This document shows positions 17,097-24,810 of a stretch of DNA of 52,459 nucleotides, in pieces; within the stretch, counting starts at the first letter, position 1, and each line of letters opens with the position of its first letter. Source of the DNA: Nitrospirota bacterium (GTDB lineage: Bacteria > Nitrospirota > 9FT-COMBO-42-15 > HDB-SIOI813); the NCBI GenBank assembly GCA_016212215.1, contig JACRGV010000036.1, forward strand, positions 1-52,459, written 5' to 3'. The notes under the pieces were generated by a model that worked only from the letters and a program-made list of their open reading frames with translations, was not told the DNA's origin and searched no databases. Both the position numbers and the translations under genes were made by a program.

Positions 17097-17873
17097 ATGA
17101 AATTTAATGATGGTGACAGGGTTCATTTTATAGACAAGAAAGGGAGACAATATCCGCTTACATTATGTAAGGGTAAGGTCTTCCAGTTCAGCGGGGATAA
17201 GATACTGCATGATGATATTATTGGAAAGGAAGATGGCTCTGTTGTTACTTTTATACGGGGGACAAAATTTATAGCGATTAAACCGACCCTTTCTGAATAT
17301 ATATTAAAAATGCCGAGAGGGGCACAGGTTATCTATCCGAAGGATATTGGGATGATCCTTATGCTTGGGGATATTTTTCCGGGTGCTAAGGTTGTTGAGG
17401 CTGGTCTTGGGTCCGGTGCTCTTACAACAGCACTACTCAGGGCAGTGGGGGAGCGGGGAAATGTAATTTCTTATGACATCCGGGAGGATTTTATAAACCG
17501 GGCAACAGAGAATATCAGGATGTTTATGGGCAAAACAGACAATCATCTCGTTAAACACAAGGATATATCTGAAGGAATAGAGGAACAGGGTGTAGACAGG
17601 GTTATCTTAGACCTCCCTGAACCCTGGAGGGTTGTAAGTACTGCATGTAATGCATTGAGTTTAGGCGGGATATTTCTTTGTTATCTACCTACAACCATTC
17701 AGGTTTCACAGGTGACAGCAGAGCTTAAAAGGGCTGAGACCTTCATGCAGATAGAAACATCAGAAACCCTTGTGAGAACCTGGCATGTTGAAGAAAACAG
17801 TGTAAGGCCAGACCACCGCATGGTTGCACATACCGGATTTATTACAACAGCAAGGAAGGTAGAAATCAAGTAA
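17097..17873 (+). CDS. trmI: tRNA (adenine-58-N1) methyltransferase, TrmI family
   Basis: 258 residues. Methylates A58 in the T-loop of tRNA using S-adenosylmethionine. The N-terminal beta domain (about 1-75) is followed by a Rossmann methyltransferase fold: VVEAGLGSGALT (motif I, about 100-111), ISYDIREDF, and the catalytic-type motif DRVILDLPEPW, as in archaeal and Thermus TrmI. ATG start directly after a palindromic promoter, with no Shine-Dalgarno. Six nt separate its stop from the next gene, so the two form an operon. Confidence 0.88.
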   Translation: MKFNDGDRVHFIDKKGRQYPLTLCKGKVFQFSGDKILHDDIIGKEDGSVVTFIRGTKFIAIKPTLSEYILKMPRGAQVIYPKDIGMILMLGDIFPGAKVVEAGLGSGALTTALLRAVGERGNVISYDIREDFINRATENIRMFMGKTDNHLVKHKDISEGIEEQGVDRVILDLPEPWRVVSTACNALSLGGIFLCYLPTTIQVSQVTAELKRAETFMQIETSETLVRTWHVEENSVRPDHRMVAHTGFITTARKVEIK

Positions 17874-17879
17874 AGTGCT

Positions 17880-18737
17880 ATGTACGGGAGTAAAATGACT
17901 CAATTAGAAGACGAGTTCGGCGACATCATAAAAAAGGCAAGAAACGGATTGGGGCTATCACTCAATCAGTTATCAGCCAGTACAGGCATCTCCGCAGACT
18001 TATTAGAAGAGATTGAGGCTTACAGGTTTACACCTTCAGAGCGGGAAGTGGAATTGATGGCAGGGGAGCTTGGTCTCAATGCCGATAAATTGAACGATAT
18101 TGCCAAAGGAAGATGGTATCCTGAGGAATTTTCCCGTTTAGGAGATGAGTTATCCGATGTTGCAGTAATTGAGGGGCAGGCAGGTTCATATAAGGTAAAT
18201 GGTTATTTGTTAATGGATAAGGTAAATGGTCTTGCAGTAGGGTTTGACACAGGAAATAACAGTAAAAAGGTTTTAGAAACTTTAAAGAACAATAGTATGA
18301 AGTTGACGTATGTCTTCCTCACTCATGGACATTTTGACCATACCGGCGGGGTGAGCGATATTTGCAGGGTAACAGGTGCAGGCATTGGAATACCTGAAGG
18401 AGAAGATGATATAGGGATGGATGATGACATTAATAAAAATGTATTTGCTGTGAAATCAGGCTCAGGATTTAAGGCAGGATTGCTTGAGGTTAGTGCTGTG
18501 GTTACACCGGGACATACTCCCGGCAGTACATGTTATATTGCAGGGAATTACTGTTTCTCAGGGGATACAATATTTGCGGGTTCAGTAGGGAGGGCATATA
18601 ATATGGCTGGATATAATAGCTTACTTGAATCCGTTAGAAGAGAGATTTTATCACTGGATAGGGCAGTACATATTTTCCCCGGCCACGGGCCTGCTTCTAC
18701 AGTTGGGGAAGAGATAATGCACAATCCGTTTTCTTAA
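17880..18737 (+). CDS. Helix-turn-helix / metallo-beta-lactamase fusion protein
   Basis: 285 residues. An XRE-type HTH (about 15-72: LGLSLNQLSASTGISADLLE) is fused to an MBL-fold hydrolase with a glyoxalase II-like site: THGHFDH (His149, His151, Asp153, His154), VVTPGHTPGST, FSGDTIF and FPGHGPAST. The two metal ions are probably bound as in hydroxyacylglutathione hydrolases. The fusion suggests a DNA-bound sensor or enzyme, but substrate and target are unknown. Start ATG 17880, or ATG 17895 preceded by CGGGAG. Downstream partner of trmI. Confidence 0.85.
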   Translation: MYGSKMTQLEDEFGDIIKKARNGLGLSLNQLSASTGISADLLEEIEAYRFTPSEREVELMAGELGLNADKLNDIAKGRWYPEEFSRLGDELSDVAVIEGQAGSYKVNGYLLMDKVNGLAVGFDTGNNSKKVLETLKNNSMKLTYVFLTHGHFDHTGGVSDICRVTGAGIGIPEGEDDIGMDDDINKNVFAVKSGSGFKAGLLEVSAVVTPGHTPGSTCYIAGNYCFSGDTIFAGSVGRAYNMAGYNSLLESVRREILSLDRAVHIFPGHGPASTVGEEIMHNPFS

Positions 18738-18876
18738 CCCTAATCGCATTGACAAGAACCTTACCCCTCCCCTTAACCCCCTCCCGCAAGCGGAGGGGAG
18801 ATGTCCCCGTTAATCCCCCCTCCCTTGACGGGAGGGGGTGAGGGTGAGGGGGAGGGTGAACTATGGAGATTATTGA
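18738..18876. repeat. G-rich modular repeat whose end supplies the ribA start
   Basis: C-rich/G-rich palindromic blocks (about 18765-18858) followed by ACTATGGAGATTATTGA-GTG. The GGAG there is the ribosome site and the GTG the start codon of ribA. Confidence 0.75.
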
Positions 18877-19563
18877 GTGAAAGAAACTGTGAAAGGTTTA
18901 TCAAAAAAAGTTATATTGGAATTGCTGGCTGAAAACCGTGACCATGAGTGTGAAGGGATTGGCCGGGATAAGATATGCGGGCGAATAACAGCGGTTGCAG
19001 ACCTACCTTCACGCTATGGCCGGTTTCAGGCAATTGCATTCTTTAATAACCGTGACAATAAAGACCATGCGGCACTTGTGCATGGGAATGTCATTAACCA
19101 GGAGGACGTGGTTGTCAGGCTGCACTCCGAGTGTCTTACCGGCGATGTGTTTGGTTCGCTTCGCTGCGACTGCCATGACCAGCTTATCACTGCATTACAT
19201 ACCATAGAGAAGGTCAAGGCAGGTGTACTTATTTATCTGAGACAGGAAGGGAGGGGCATAGGTTTTAGTAATAAGATTAAGGCGTATGCACTTCAGGAAG
19301 AGGGGCTTGATACAAAAGAGGCCAACATAGCGCTCGGCTTTCGTGATGATGAAAGAGAGTACAGCGTTGCAGCCCATCTTATAAGGTCATTAAAGATTAA
19401 GTCTGTAAGGCTTATGACCAACAATCCCCACAAGATAGCTGACCTTGAACAATACGGAGTGAAAATAACTGAGCGCATCCCTTTAATTATCCAGCCTAAT
19501 AAATACAACCGTTTTTACCTTGAGACTAAAGAGAAGAAATTCGGACACTTATTAAGCGGATAA
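18877..19563 (+). CDS. ribA: GTP cyclohydrolase II
   Basis: 228 residues. Opens GTP in the first step of riboflavin synthesis. Zinc cysteines are in HSECLTGDVFGSLRCDC (Cys86, Cys97, Cys99); the GTP-binding RQEGRGIGF motif and the C-terminal MTNNPHKIADLEQYGVKI match the family. It is the single-domain form, without an RibB part. GTG start, 8 nt after GGAG; both lie in the repeat-derived leader. The first 25 residues are an extra helix upstream of the usual start of the fold. Confidence 0.92.
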   Translation: MKETVKGLSKKVILELLAENRDHECEGIGRDKICGRITAVADLPSRYGRFQAIAFFNNRDNKDHAALVHGNVINQEDVVVRLHSECLTGDVFGSLRCDCHDQLITALHTIEKVKAGVLIYLRQEGRGIGFSNKIKAYALQEEGLDTKEANIALGFRDDEREYSVAAHLIRSLKIKSVRLMTNNPHKIADLEQYGVKITERIPLIIQPNKYNRFYLETKEKKFGHLLSG

Positions 19564-19650
19564 TTTATGCGGCAGGTCCCCTGAGCTTACGGATTCCACA
19601 AAGGAAAATAATAATTCCCCCCCTTTGTTTAAGGGGGGGTGAGGGGGGGT
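19564..19650. repeat. G-rich repeat reaching into the RNase Z-like gene end
   Basis: CCCCCCCTTTGTTTAAGGGGGGG-type palindrome near 19615-19645. The last codons of the minus-strand gene (IPPLTPP) are translated from it. Confidence 0.65.
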
Positions 19651-20636
19651 ATCTTCTGATTTAATTCCTCCATTGCCTCCTTATACAATAGAGAGGGGTT
19701 ATCCTTATATCTTGGAGAAAAGTGGAGTATTACGAGTCTCTTTGCCTTTGCAGCCCTGGCAAGACTGCCGGTCTGTTTTGCTGTCAGGTGAAACCGTTCT
19801 GACGCCAGGTCAACATCTTCGTGCAGATAGGCTGATTCACAATACATAACATCAGAGCCTTCAGCCAACCGGACTATCTTGTCCACATTTTCAGCAGTGT
19901 ATTTGGAATCAACGATATAAGATATTTTTTGCCCTTCAGTGATTACGGCAATCCTGTTCTTCAGCTCTCCTAATGGGAAATTTACAGGATGGTTGTCTAA
20001 TAAAATACTAAAATCATCCTCTTCACGTTGACCCTGCCATAGAGCCTCTTTAAATTCCTTCAGCCATGGCCCAATAGGCAGGCCAATAGCATCCAATTTG
20101 TCTTTATTGATGTTGATGTGAAACCGTTCTCTTATGCTGAATCCAAGCGATGGGACTTTGTGGTCTAAATGGCAGGCAGAGATTGTAAGCATATCTTCTT
20201 CAAGTAGAGTCCCGGAAAAAGGTAGAGAGCCTAAGTTATGCCGCTTGAAGCCTTCATTTGCACGGAACTCTGCCATATTGATTTTATCAGGATAAACCTC
20301 TGTCACATGCAATATGAAGGCATAACCATCTACCAAATTCCATGTGTATCCCTTTAACTTGCCCTCAACATTATCAATAATACCAGGGGGGCCGAACATC
20401 CTCAGCCCCTTTTCCCGTTTTAAAAGGAGTCTTAAAAGATGGTCAAACCCTGCAAAATGGTCCATGTGTGTATGAGAGATAAAGACATCCGAGACTTTAA
20501 GCAGTTTTGACGGCTCCAGAGAAGTGTTATCTCCAAGGTCAAAAAGGATAGCCCGTTTCTCCCACATTATTTCGATATAAAGTCCGGGGTCACCGAAGGG
20601 GCTGTTTATGAGGTAGGAATGGATAAGTGGTTTCAT
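19629..20636 (-). CDS. RNase Z-like metallo-beta-lactamase fold protein
   Basis: 335 residues from ATG 20636 (an in-frame TTG 20657 is less likely). SHTHMDHFAGFDHLLR (His55, His57, Asp59, His60), CHLDHKVPSLGF and HFSPRY match the ribonuclease Z/ElaC group, which trims tRNA 3' ends or acts as a general phosphodiesterase. A central insert is longer than in standard RNase Z. The C-terminal IPPLTPP is encoded by a repeat element that has replaced the original end. No strong ribosome site is seen. Confidence 0.8.
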   Translation of the reverse strand: MKPLIHSYLINSPFGDPGLYIEIMWEKRAILFDLGDNTSLEPSKLLKVSDVFISHTHMDHFAGFDHLLRLLLKREKGLRMFGPPGIIDNVEGKLKGYTWNLVDGYAFILHVTEVYPDKINMAEFRANEGFKRHNLGSLPFSGTLLEEDMLTISACHLDHKVPSLGFSIRERFHININKDKLDAIGLPIGPWLKEFKEALWQGQREEDDFSILLDNHPVNFPLGELKNRIAVITEGQKISYIVDSKYTAENVDKIVRLAEGSDVMYCESAYLHEDVDLASERFHLTAKQTGSLARAAKAKRLVILHFSPRYKDNPSLLYKEAMEELNQKIPPLTPP

Positions 20637-20727
20637 GTTTAAAAGTATAGGGTTCAAGGGGGCGAGGGTTCAAGGGTTCGAGCGGATTTCTTTACTTGAT
20701 CTTTTGAATCCTTGAATCCTTCATTTT

Positions 20728-21084
20728 TTATACTTCTGACGGCATCGTTTCTCCGCCAGGGGCTTCTCCATGAGCGGCCTCTTCCACTGCTGCGTCCAAC
20801 TCCTGTTCAAAATCATCCCCAAGTTCATCTCCGAATTCCTTTCCCATCTTCTTCATAACCTTCGCCATGCTTGCCGGGTCATTTTCATCGAGGTCACCCC
20901 ATTTTCCGGGGTCAGCCATAGACTCAAGCCTTGCCTCTTCAGATTTTGGTGCGGCAAATCTGGACAAAAGTCTTGAAAGGTTGCCCCCGCCGCAAATACT
21001 GCACAGCGGCTGCTCAGAACGGTTCATGATCAGCAGTGTTATCTTTTTCTTACAGTCATTACATTTGTATTCGTATATCGGCAT
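20728..21084 (-). CDS. FmdB-family zinc-ribbon protein
   Basis: 118 residues. The N-terminal zinc ribbon MPIYEYKCNDC...PLCSICGGG has Cys8, Cys11, Cys28 and Cys31, the FmdB signature. The remainder is acidic and low in complexity. GAAGGAGG lies 5 nt before the ATG. Members are putative regulatory or metal-handling proteins with no established role. It follows bioD on the same strand with a 49-bp gap. Confidence 0.88.
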   Translation of the reverse strand: MPIYEYKCNDCKKKITLLIMNRSEQPLCSICGGGNLSRLLSRFAAPKSEEARLESMADPGKWGDLDENDPASMAKVMKKMGKEFGDELGDDFEQELDAAVEEAAHGEAPGGETMPSEV

Positions 21085-21133
21085 TGCTACCTCCTTCTTT
21101 TGACGAGCTTATTTTAATAGAAAGTAACGATAG

Positions 21134-21829
21134 TTACAAGAGCGGTCTCAATAGGGTATCGGAGAGTCTTTGAAAAGATTTGTGATTAAGCGGGTTATTG
21201 CCTGATATAAATGGGATTATTCCTATTACAGGTATCTCTGAATACTTCTCTATAGTTTCGACGCAGGTTTTTTCTGCAAGTGTCTTTCCCCCTTTTCCCG
21301 CATGATTTATGACTATCCCTTTGATTTGAATATTTTTATTTTTCATGTAGTTAATTGTAAGCAGCGTGTGATTTATAGTTCCGAGGTCAGGCCTTGTTAT
21401 GATGAGTGCAGGCAGGCCAAGTTTTTTTATAAGGTCCGCCACATAAAAATACCTTATTATGGGGACCATGATGCCGCCTATTCCTTCAACAATCATATAT
21501 TCATGTTGCCTGCATAATACCTTATATGCTTTTATTATCTTTCTAATGTCTATAGGGGTGCCTGATATCTCAGCGGCTACAGAGGGTGCGACAGGTTCTC
21601 TGAACATATACGGTGTGACAAGTTCTATCGGGTCATCAACAGATGCGGCCTTCATAAGGTAAAGAGTATCTTCAGGGATAAGCCTCCCTTTTTTTATTAT
21701 GCAGCCCGTATGAACGGGTTTCATGATACCTGTATTTATCCCGCTATTCTTTAATGCGGATGCAATGCCTGCACTTACAAATGTCTTGCCGACTCCGGTG
21801 TCTGTAGCTGTGATAAAGATGCCGTTCAT
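21134..21829 (-). CDS. bioD: Dethiobiotin synthetase
   Basis: 231 residues. Closes the ureido ring of dethiobiotin from DAPA, CO2 and ATP. MNGIFITATDTGVGKTFVSA is the ATP-binding P-loop; KPVHTG carries the carbamate-site lysine; EGIGGIMVPI is the typical VEGAGG region. The ATG lies in the end of a type I modular repeat (GGTGATTTTCGG-ATGAAC). Last biotin gene on this strand, separated from fabG by 500 bp of repeats and from bioF by the accessory island. Confidence 0.93.
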   Translation of the reverse strand: MNGIFITATDTGVGKTFVSAGIASALKNSGINTGIMKPVHTGCIIKKGRLIPEDTLYLMKAASVDDPIELVTPYMFREPVAPSVAAEISGTPIDIRKIIKAYKVLCRQHEYMIVEGIGGIMVPIIRYFYVADLIKKLGLPALIITRPDLGTINHTLLTINYMKNKNIQIKGIVINHAGKGGKTLAEKTCVETIEKYSEIPVIGIIPFISGNNPLNHKSFQRLSDTLLRPLL

Positions 21830-22329
21830 CCGAAAATCACCTCCGGCGGGGTTGGAAAACCCCGCCTATTCATTTCTACGAGGATAGGCGGGACATTCCT
21901 GTCCCGCTGATTTTCATGGTCCTTTGGAACCCTATGTTCATAGGAGTTCATCCAAAAATCCCTTCCGGCGGGGTAAGAAAACCCCGCCTATTCATTTCTA
22001 CTAGGATAGGCGGGACTTTCTTGTCCCGCTGATTTTCATGGCCCTTTGTGAACCCTCGCTCATGAGGGTTCATCCGAAAATCACCATAGCTCACCCTCCT
22101 CCTAACCCCCTCCCGTCAAGGGAGGGGGAAAAGCTTAGCATCCCCCTCCCCTGGCGGGAGAGCTGCAATTAAATTCCTACCAAACTCCTCCCCCCTCCCT
22201 TGCGGGGGGAGGCAGGAGGGGGGCACCGGGTAAGGGGGCCTTATTTTCATCATCCTTTGTGAGCCGAAGGCTCATGCCCTTTTTCTTGCTTCTATCTTCT
22301 TGCTTCTTACTTCTGCTCATTGCTCACTG
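21830..22329. repeat. Tandem array of three modular repeats (500 bp without genes)
   Basis: Two type I copies lie head to tail (about 21830-21955 and 21957-22072), each with the GGCGGGG/CCCCGCC hairpin and ending GATTTTCATGG. A long G-rich copy follows (about 22075-22245), then the GTGAGCCGAAGGCTCATG hairpin and a CTTGCTTCT/TTACTTCTG purine tract complement next to the fabG stop. No gene is present. Confidence 0.85.
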
Positions 22330-23055
22330 CTATACTATCCTGCTGTCCAGATTGAACACCTGTCCGGATACGTTTTTCATCGTAGAAAGGTTATATATGA
22401 AATCAGCAACTTCTTCCATGTCCTGCTCTCTTTGTAATATATTAGAGGAGATAATATTTCCTCTAATGGGTTCAGTCAAATCTGCTGTCATGTCTGTATT
22501 CAAAAAGCCAGGTATAACTGCATTCACCTGTATACCGTAGCTACCTAGTTCCAGAGCTGCTGATTTTGTTAGGCCAATCAGTCCTGCCTTGGATGCTGCA
22601 TAAGCAGATTGACCTGCCCTGCCTTTAATACCGCTGTATGAAGAGATATTGATTATATGACCCGTCCCATTTTTTATCATTACATCCGCCGCTGCCCTCA
22701 TTGTATTGAATGTACCGGTAAGGTTTGTTCTCAATACATCCTCCCATTCATCTGTCTTAACATTCATCAGGAGATTATCCCGCGACTTACCTGCATTATT
22801 AATAAGAATACCAATAGCCCCCCACCTTTGTACTATTGATTCAATCATTGAGTTTACATCATCTGCACATCCAACGTCAGCATAACAAACAACAGCCTCC
22901 CCACCTTTATTTATAATTTCATCCGCAGTCTCCACAGCGGCTTCTTTGCTTTTCAGATAGTTTATAACCACACGGCATCCTGCCTCAGCAAATCGTAAGG
23001 CCAGCAGCCGTCCAAGCCCGCGTGATGCACCAGTAATGAGAACCACCTTATTCAT
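22330..23055 (-). CDS. FabG-like short-chain dehydrogenase
   Basis: 241 residues. NADP(H)-binding TGASRGLG (about 8-15), NNAG, catalytic Ser in ISSYSG, and YAASK. Closest in pattern to 3-oxoacyl-ACP reductases of fatty-acid synthesis. Lying among biotin genes it may serve acyl precursor supply, but a general FabG role is equally possible. Its ATG overlaps the TAA of a 49-residue gene (TAATG), implying coupled translation. Confidence 0.85.
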   Translation of the reverse strand: MNKVVLITGASRGLGRLLALRFAEAGCRVVINYLKSKEAAVETADEIINKGGEAVVCYADVGCADDVNSMIESIVQRWGAIGILINNAGKSRDNLLMNVKTDEWEDVLRTNLTGTFNTMRAAADVMIKNGTGHIINISSYSGIKGRAGQSAYAASKAGLIGLTKSAALELGSYGIQVNAVIPGFLNTDMTADLTEPIRGNIISSNILQREQDMEEVADFIYNLSTMKNVSGQVFNLDSRIV

Positions 23056-23204
23056 TATTTTGTTTTTTTATGTTCAAGTAACGCGACTATTATCATATCC
23101 AATCCGTCAATGCTCTGGAAGGCTATCAGCAGTTCCCGCTGTTTCTCTTTCTCCGGCAGCTTCATTGCCGCTTCAACTGAGTCTGGTATGGATATGTTTA
23201 TCAT
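23055..23204 (-). CDS. 49-residue protein coupled to fabG
   Basis: MINISIPDSVEAAMKLPEKE begins a short, acidic-basic helical protein ending in HKKTK. AGGAGG lies 8 nt before the ATG and the stop overlaps the fabG ATG by one base, so it is very probably translated. The start resembles UPF0175-type antitoxins, but the protein is much shorter than that family. It may be a truncated antitoxin kept for coupling. Function unknown. Confidence 0.6.
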   Translation of the reverse strand: MINISIPDSVEAAMKLPEKEKQRELLIAFQSIDGLDMIIVALLEHKKTK

Positions 23205-23282
23205 TACTCAGTCCTCCTTTTATTGTTCATTCAGTATAACAGTTTGTCGCATAAAGATAACGTTTCCCTATTTCTTCATTTA

Positions 23283-23342
23283 ATCTAACGCCTGCCTTCA
23301 GCGGTGGGCTGCATCTGGTGCGTCTGCTTGATGATGTTGTGG
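23283..23342 (-). other. attC-like integron recombination site
   Basis: In the orientation of the C39 gene the 60-bp segment ends in GGCGTTAGAT (GTTRRRY R' core) and begins near ACAAC. TCAAGCAGAC faces CCGCTGAAGG inside, as for attC L''/L' arms with an unpaired base. The stop of the C39 gene lies inside it, as in gene cassettes. The left core is degenerate. Confidence 0.45.
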
Positions 23343-23753
23343 GGTATCTGTGACTGGGATATACCACTTCGGTTTCATGCGCCCAAAGTCTTTTCTGATA
23401 TTTGTACACAGGCTCTTCTTTGAGTCCAGTACGTAGGCATGCCCGTTTTCGCGAACGAACACTACCCAATGCCAATATGGCTGGCCCTTCTCAATATGCC
23501 ACTTGATTGACAAGAGAGCTATATCTGGTAGGGCTTCCCATGAATGAAACGGAATTTCACGAGAACCAGTTTTAATTTTGAAGTAGGTCAGTAGTTTTCG
23601 TACATGCGAAGTTTCTGACCATAAGCTCTGGTTGTGGGCGAAGATGCCCAGAGAATTTGCGATCGATTTTGTCTTTGGGTACGAAAGACCGGCAATAGCG
23701 GCAACGCTCGCGATACCGCAACCTGTACGTTCTATTTGAACCACTGGTTTCAT
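23298..23753 (-). CDS. C39-like papain-fold peptidase, probable gene-cassette protein
   Basis: 151 residues from ATG 23753 (an upstream ATG at 23831 would add 26 residues lying in the presumed integron attI region). ERTGCGIASVAAIAGLSY has the catalytic Cys context of C39/papain-like peptidases, and HWVVFVRENGHAYVLDSK supplies the His and Asp. Such proteins cleave leader peptides or act as small housekeeping proteases; the target is unknown. The 3' end forms an attC-like site, and a dead integron integrase diverges from its 5' end, so it reads as the first cassette of a relic integron. Confidence 0.7.
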   Translation of the reverse strand: MKPVVQIERTGCGIASVAAIAGLSYPKTKSIANSLGIFAHNQSLWSETSHVRKLLTYFKIKTGSREIPFHSWEALPDIALLSIKWHIEKGQPYWHWVVFVRENGHAYVLDSKKSLCTNIRKDFGRMKPKWYIPVTDTPQHHQADAPDAAHR

Positions 23754-23829
23754 AATTAAGGCCCAAGCATAGTATGATGCATGGCAAATCTGCCCCGATA
23801 TTATTAATGATACTGTAAAGGTTTTACAC
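23754..23829. promoter_or_regulatory. Putative attI/promoter segment of the relic integron
   Basis: Lies between the divergent integrase remnant and the cassette gene. It carries the palindrome TGTAAA-GGT-TTTACA (23814-23828) directly before the integrase start. The same block recurs at 24447-24490. Confidence 0.4.
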
Positions 23830-24171
23830 ATGTAGAGTCAAGACCAAAAACCAAAAAATCTTGACCAAGTCAGGAGCATGATGTGCCTGCACCATTACTC
23901 CATCCATACCGAACGAACTTACATTGACTGGATCAAATGATACATTGCTTTTCATCGGATGAGCCGTCATGAACTGGGGCCTATAAAGGGCATGGAAATA
24001 AGGCTCCATAATCTTGTCATTCCCGAAGTTTTTAATCGGGCATCTATTTTTAGACAAACTATATCCCCGATAGAGGCATTCGGGGATGACAGAAGGGTAT
24101 TTTCGGAAAAGTCACGTCAAGACTTGGCGAACGGAGAATGCAAGGTCGAGGCGTTTCTCAGGGTGTTTTAG
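23830..24171 (+). pseudogene. Integron-type tyrosine recombinase (IntI), N-terminal remnant
   Basis: In one frame from ATG 23830: KNLDQVRSMMCLHHYSIHTE, then RTYIDWIK, TGA, YIAFHRMSR, an insert, then RQDLANGECKVEAFL. This is the SAM-like N-domain of integron integrases (pattern LDQVR...HYSxxTExxYxxWI). Codon 2 is TAG and codon 37 (23938-23940) is TGA where Arg is expected. A 145-bp element splits the domain, and the catalytic C-terminal half is gone, replaced by the end of a DUF2442 gene. It diverges from the C39 gene as intI does from its cassettes. Confidence 0.7.
23970..24114. mobile_element. 145-bp palindromic insertion in the integrase remnant, CGTCA duplication
   Basis: CGTCA occurs at 23965-23969 and again at 24115-24119. 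Removing 150 bp restores HRMSRQDLANGE in frame. Inside lies GTCATTCCCGAA (24016-24027) facing TTCGGGGATGAC. No transposase. Confidence 0.6.
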
Positions 24172-24427
24172 ATTCCCATAGCGATTTACCGGTGGCTCTG
24201 AAATAAAGTGACTCAGGATCAACATCAAAACCGCAATCCCACACAAGAGTAGGCCATGAATCAAGATGAAAACGCGCAAAAACTTCAGGATTACGCAATG
24301 GTTCCGCTGTTTGATATTTATATACAATATCCTGGAGATCTACTTCTCCTGTTTCACCTGTGTTAAATCTTAGAAATATCCGATAGTCTCTAACATACCT
24401 TGCTTCTAAAATTGAAATACATTCCAT
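24158..24427 (-). CDS. DUF2442 domain protein
   Basis: 89 residues. EARYVRDYRIFLRFNTGETG, VDLQDIV, FARFHLDSWPTLVWDCGFDVDPESLY matches DUF2442, a small family usually paired with DUF4160 in putative toxin-antitoxin modules. No DUF4160 partner is present; the flanks are integrase fragments. Start is ATG 24427 without a clear ribosome site. Likely an orphan, possibly nonfunctional, antitoxin-like gene. Confidence 0.7.
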   Translation of the reverse strand: MECISILEARYVRDYRIFLRFNTGETGEVDLQDIVYKYQTAEPLRNPEVFARFHLDSWPTLVWDCGFDVDPESLYFRATGKSLWESKTP

Positions 24428-24446
24428 AATTTATTTTCCCTTTGTC

Positions 24447-24490
24447 GATAATGTAAAGGATTTACCCACGTAGAGTCAAGACCAAAAAAC
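24447..24490. repeat. Second copy of the integrase 5' segment (first at 23809-23852)
   Basis: About 44 bp matching 23809-23852 with few differences (GATA-TGTAAAGG-TTTAC, then GTAGAGTCAAGACCAAAAA). It marks a second truncated integrase start, or a duplication boundary of the island. Confidence 0.7.
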
Positions 24491-24510
24491 AACAGCACTT
24501 TTTTTGGGTG

Positions 24511-24540
24511 TTGACATATTTGCTTTATATATGGTATAGA
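24511..24540 (+). promoter_or_regulatory. Promoter of the TumE-like toxin gene, near-leaderless
   Basis: TTGACA (24511-24516) and TATAGA (24535-24540), spacing 18. The ATG at 24550 is at or within 3 nt of the expected transcript start and has no ribosome site. Confidence 0.55.
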
Positions 24541-24549
24541 ATAACCAAT

Positions 24550-24810
24550 ATGAAGGCAGATTTGATTTATCATGAAAAAAGAATAGAGGGGAATGAGGTT
24601 GTCGAGATTAAAATATGGTCAGTTTCAAAAAGCCAGGATAAGCCTCACGGATATAAATATTCGTTGGTACATATCAGGGAAGGTAAACGCATAGTCGGAT
24701 ATGATAATGCCGAAGGTAAAGGAGATCACCGGCATTATGGAGACATCGAAGAATCATACAGGTTTGAGGGTCTGGATAAGGGTCTGTTCAGGAGTAAACT
24801 GTGCTTTTAA
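24550..24810 (+). pseudogene. TumE-family (DUF6516) toxin, 3' end replaced by a MITE
   Basis: 86 residues. KADLIYHEKRIEGNEVVEIK, HGYKYSLVHI, RIVGYDNAEGKGDHRHY and ESYRFEGLDK are DUF6516/TumE features, a toxin family paired with HTH antitoxins. A 181-bp MITE begins in codon GLDK (24780). The last nine residues (GLFRSKLCF) are MITE-encoded, and the usual C-terminal helix is missing. The antitoxin-like gene is intact downstream at 25005. The toxin has probably lost activity; expression may persist from the promoter at 24511. Confidence 0.7.

Noticed and set aside
21830-22075. CRISPR-like tandem repeats
   Set aside because: Only two copies, over 110 bp each, palindromic and without unique spacers or cas genes.
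23813-23831. LexA box (CTGT-N8-ACAG) before the integrase remnant
   Set aside because: The sequence is CTGT-N8-TACA; the right half does not fit. Kept only as a palindrome.
24090-24160. attC site at the end of the DUF2442 gene
   Set aside because: No GTTRRRY core or paired arms; the gene end joins integrase sequence directly.
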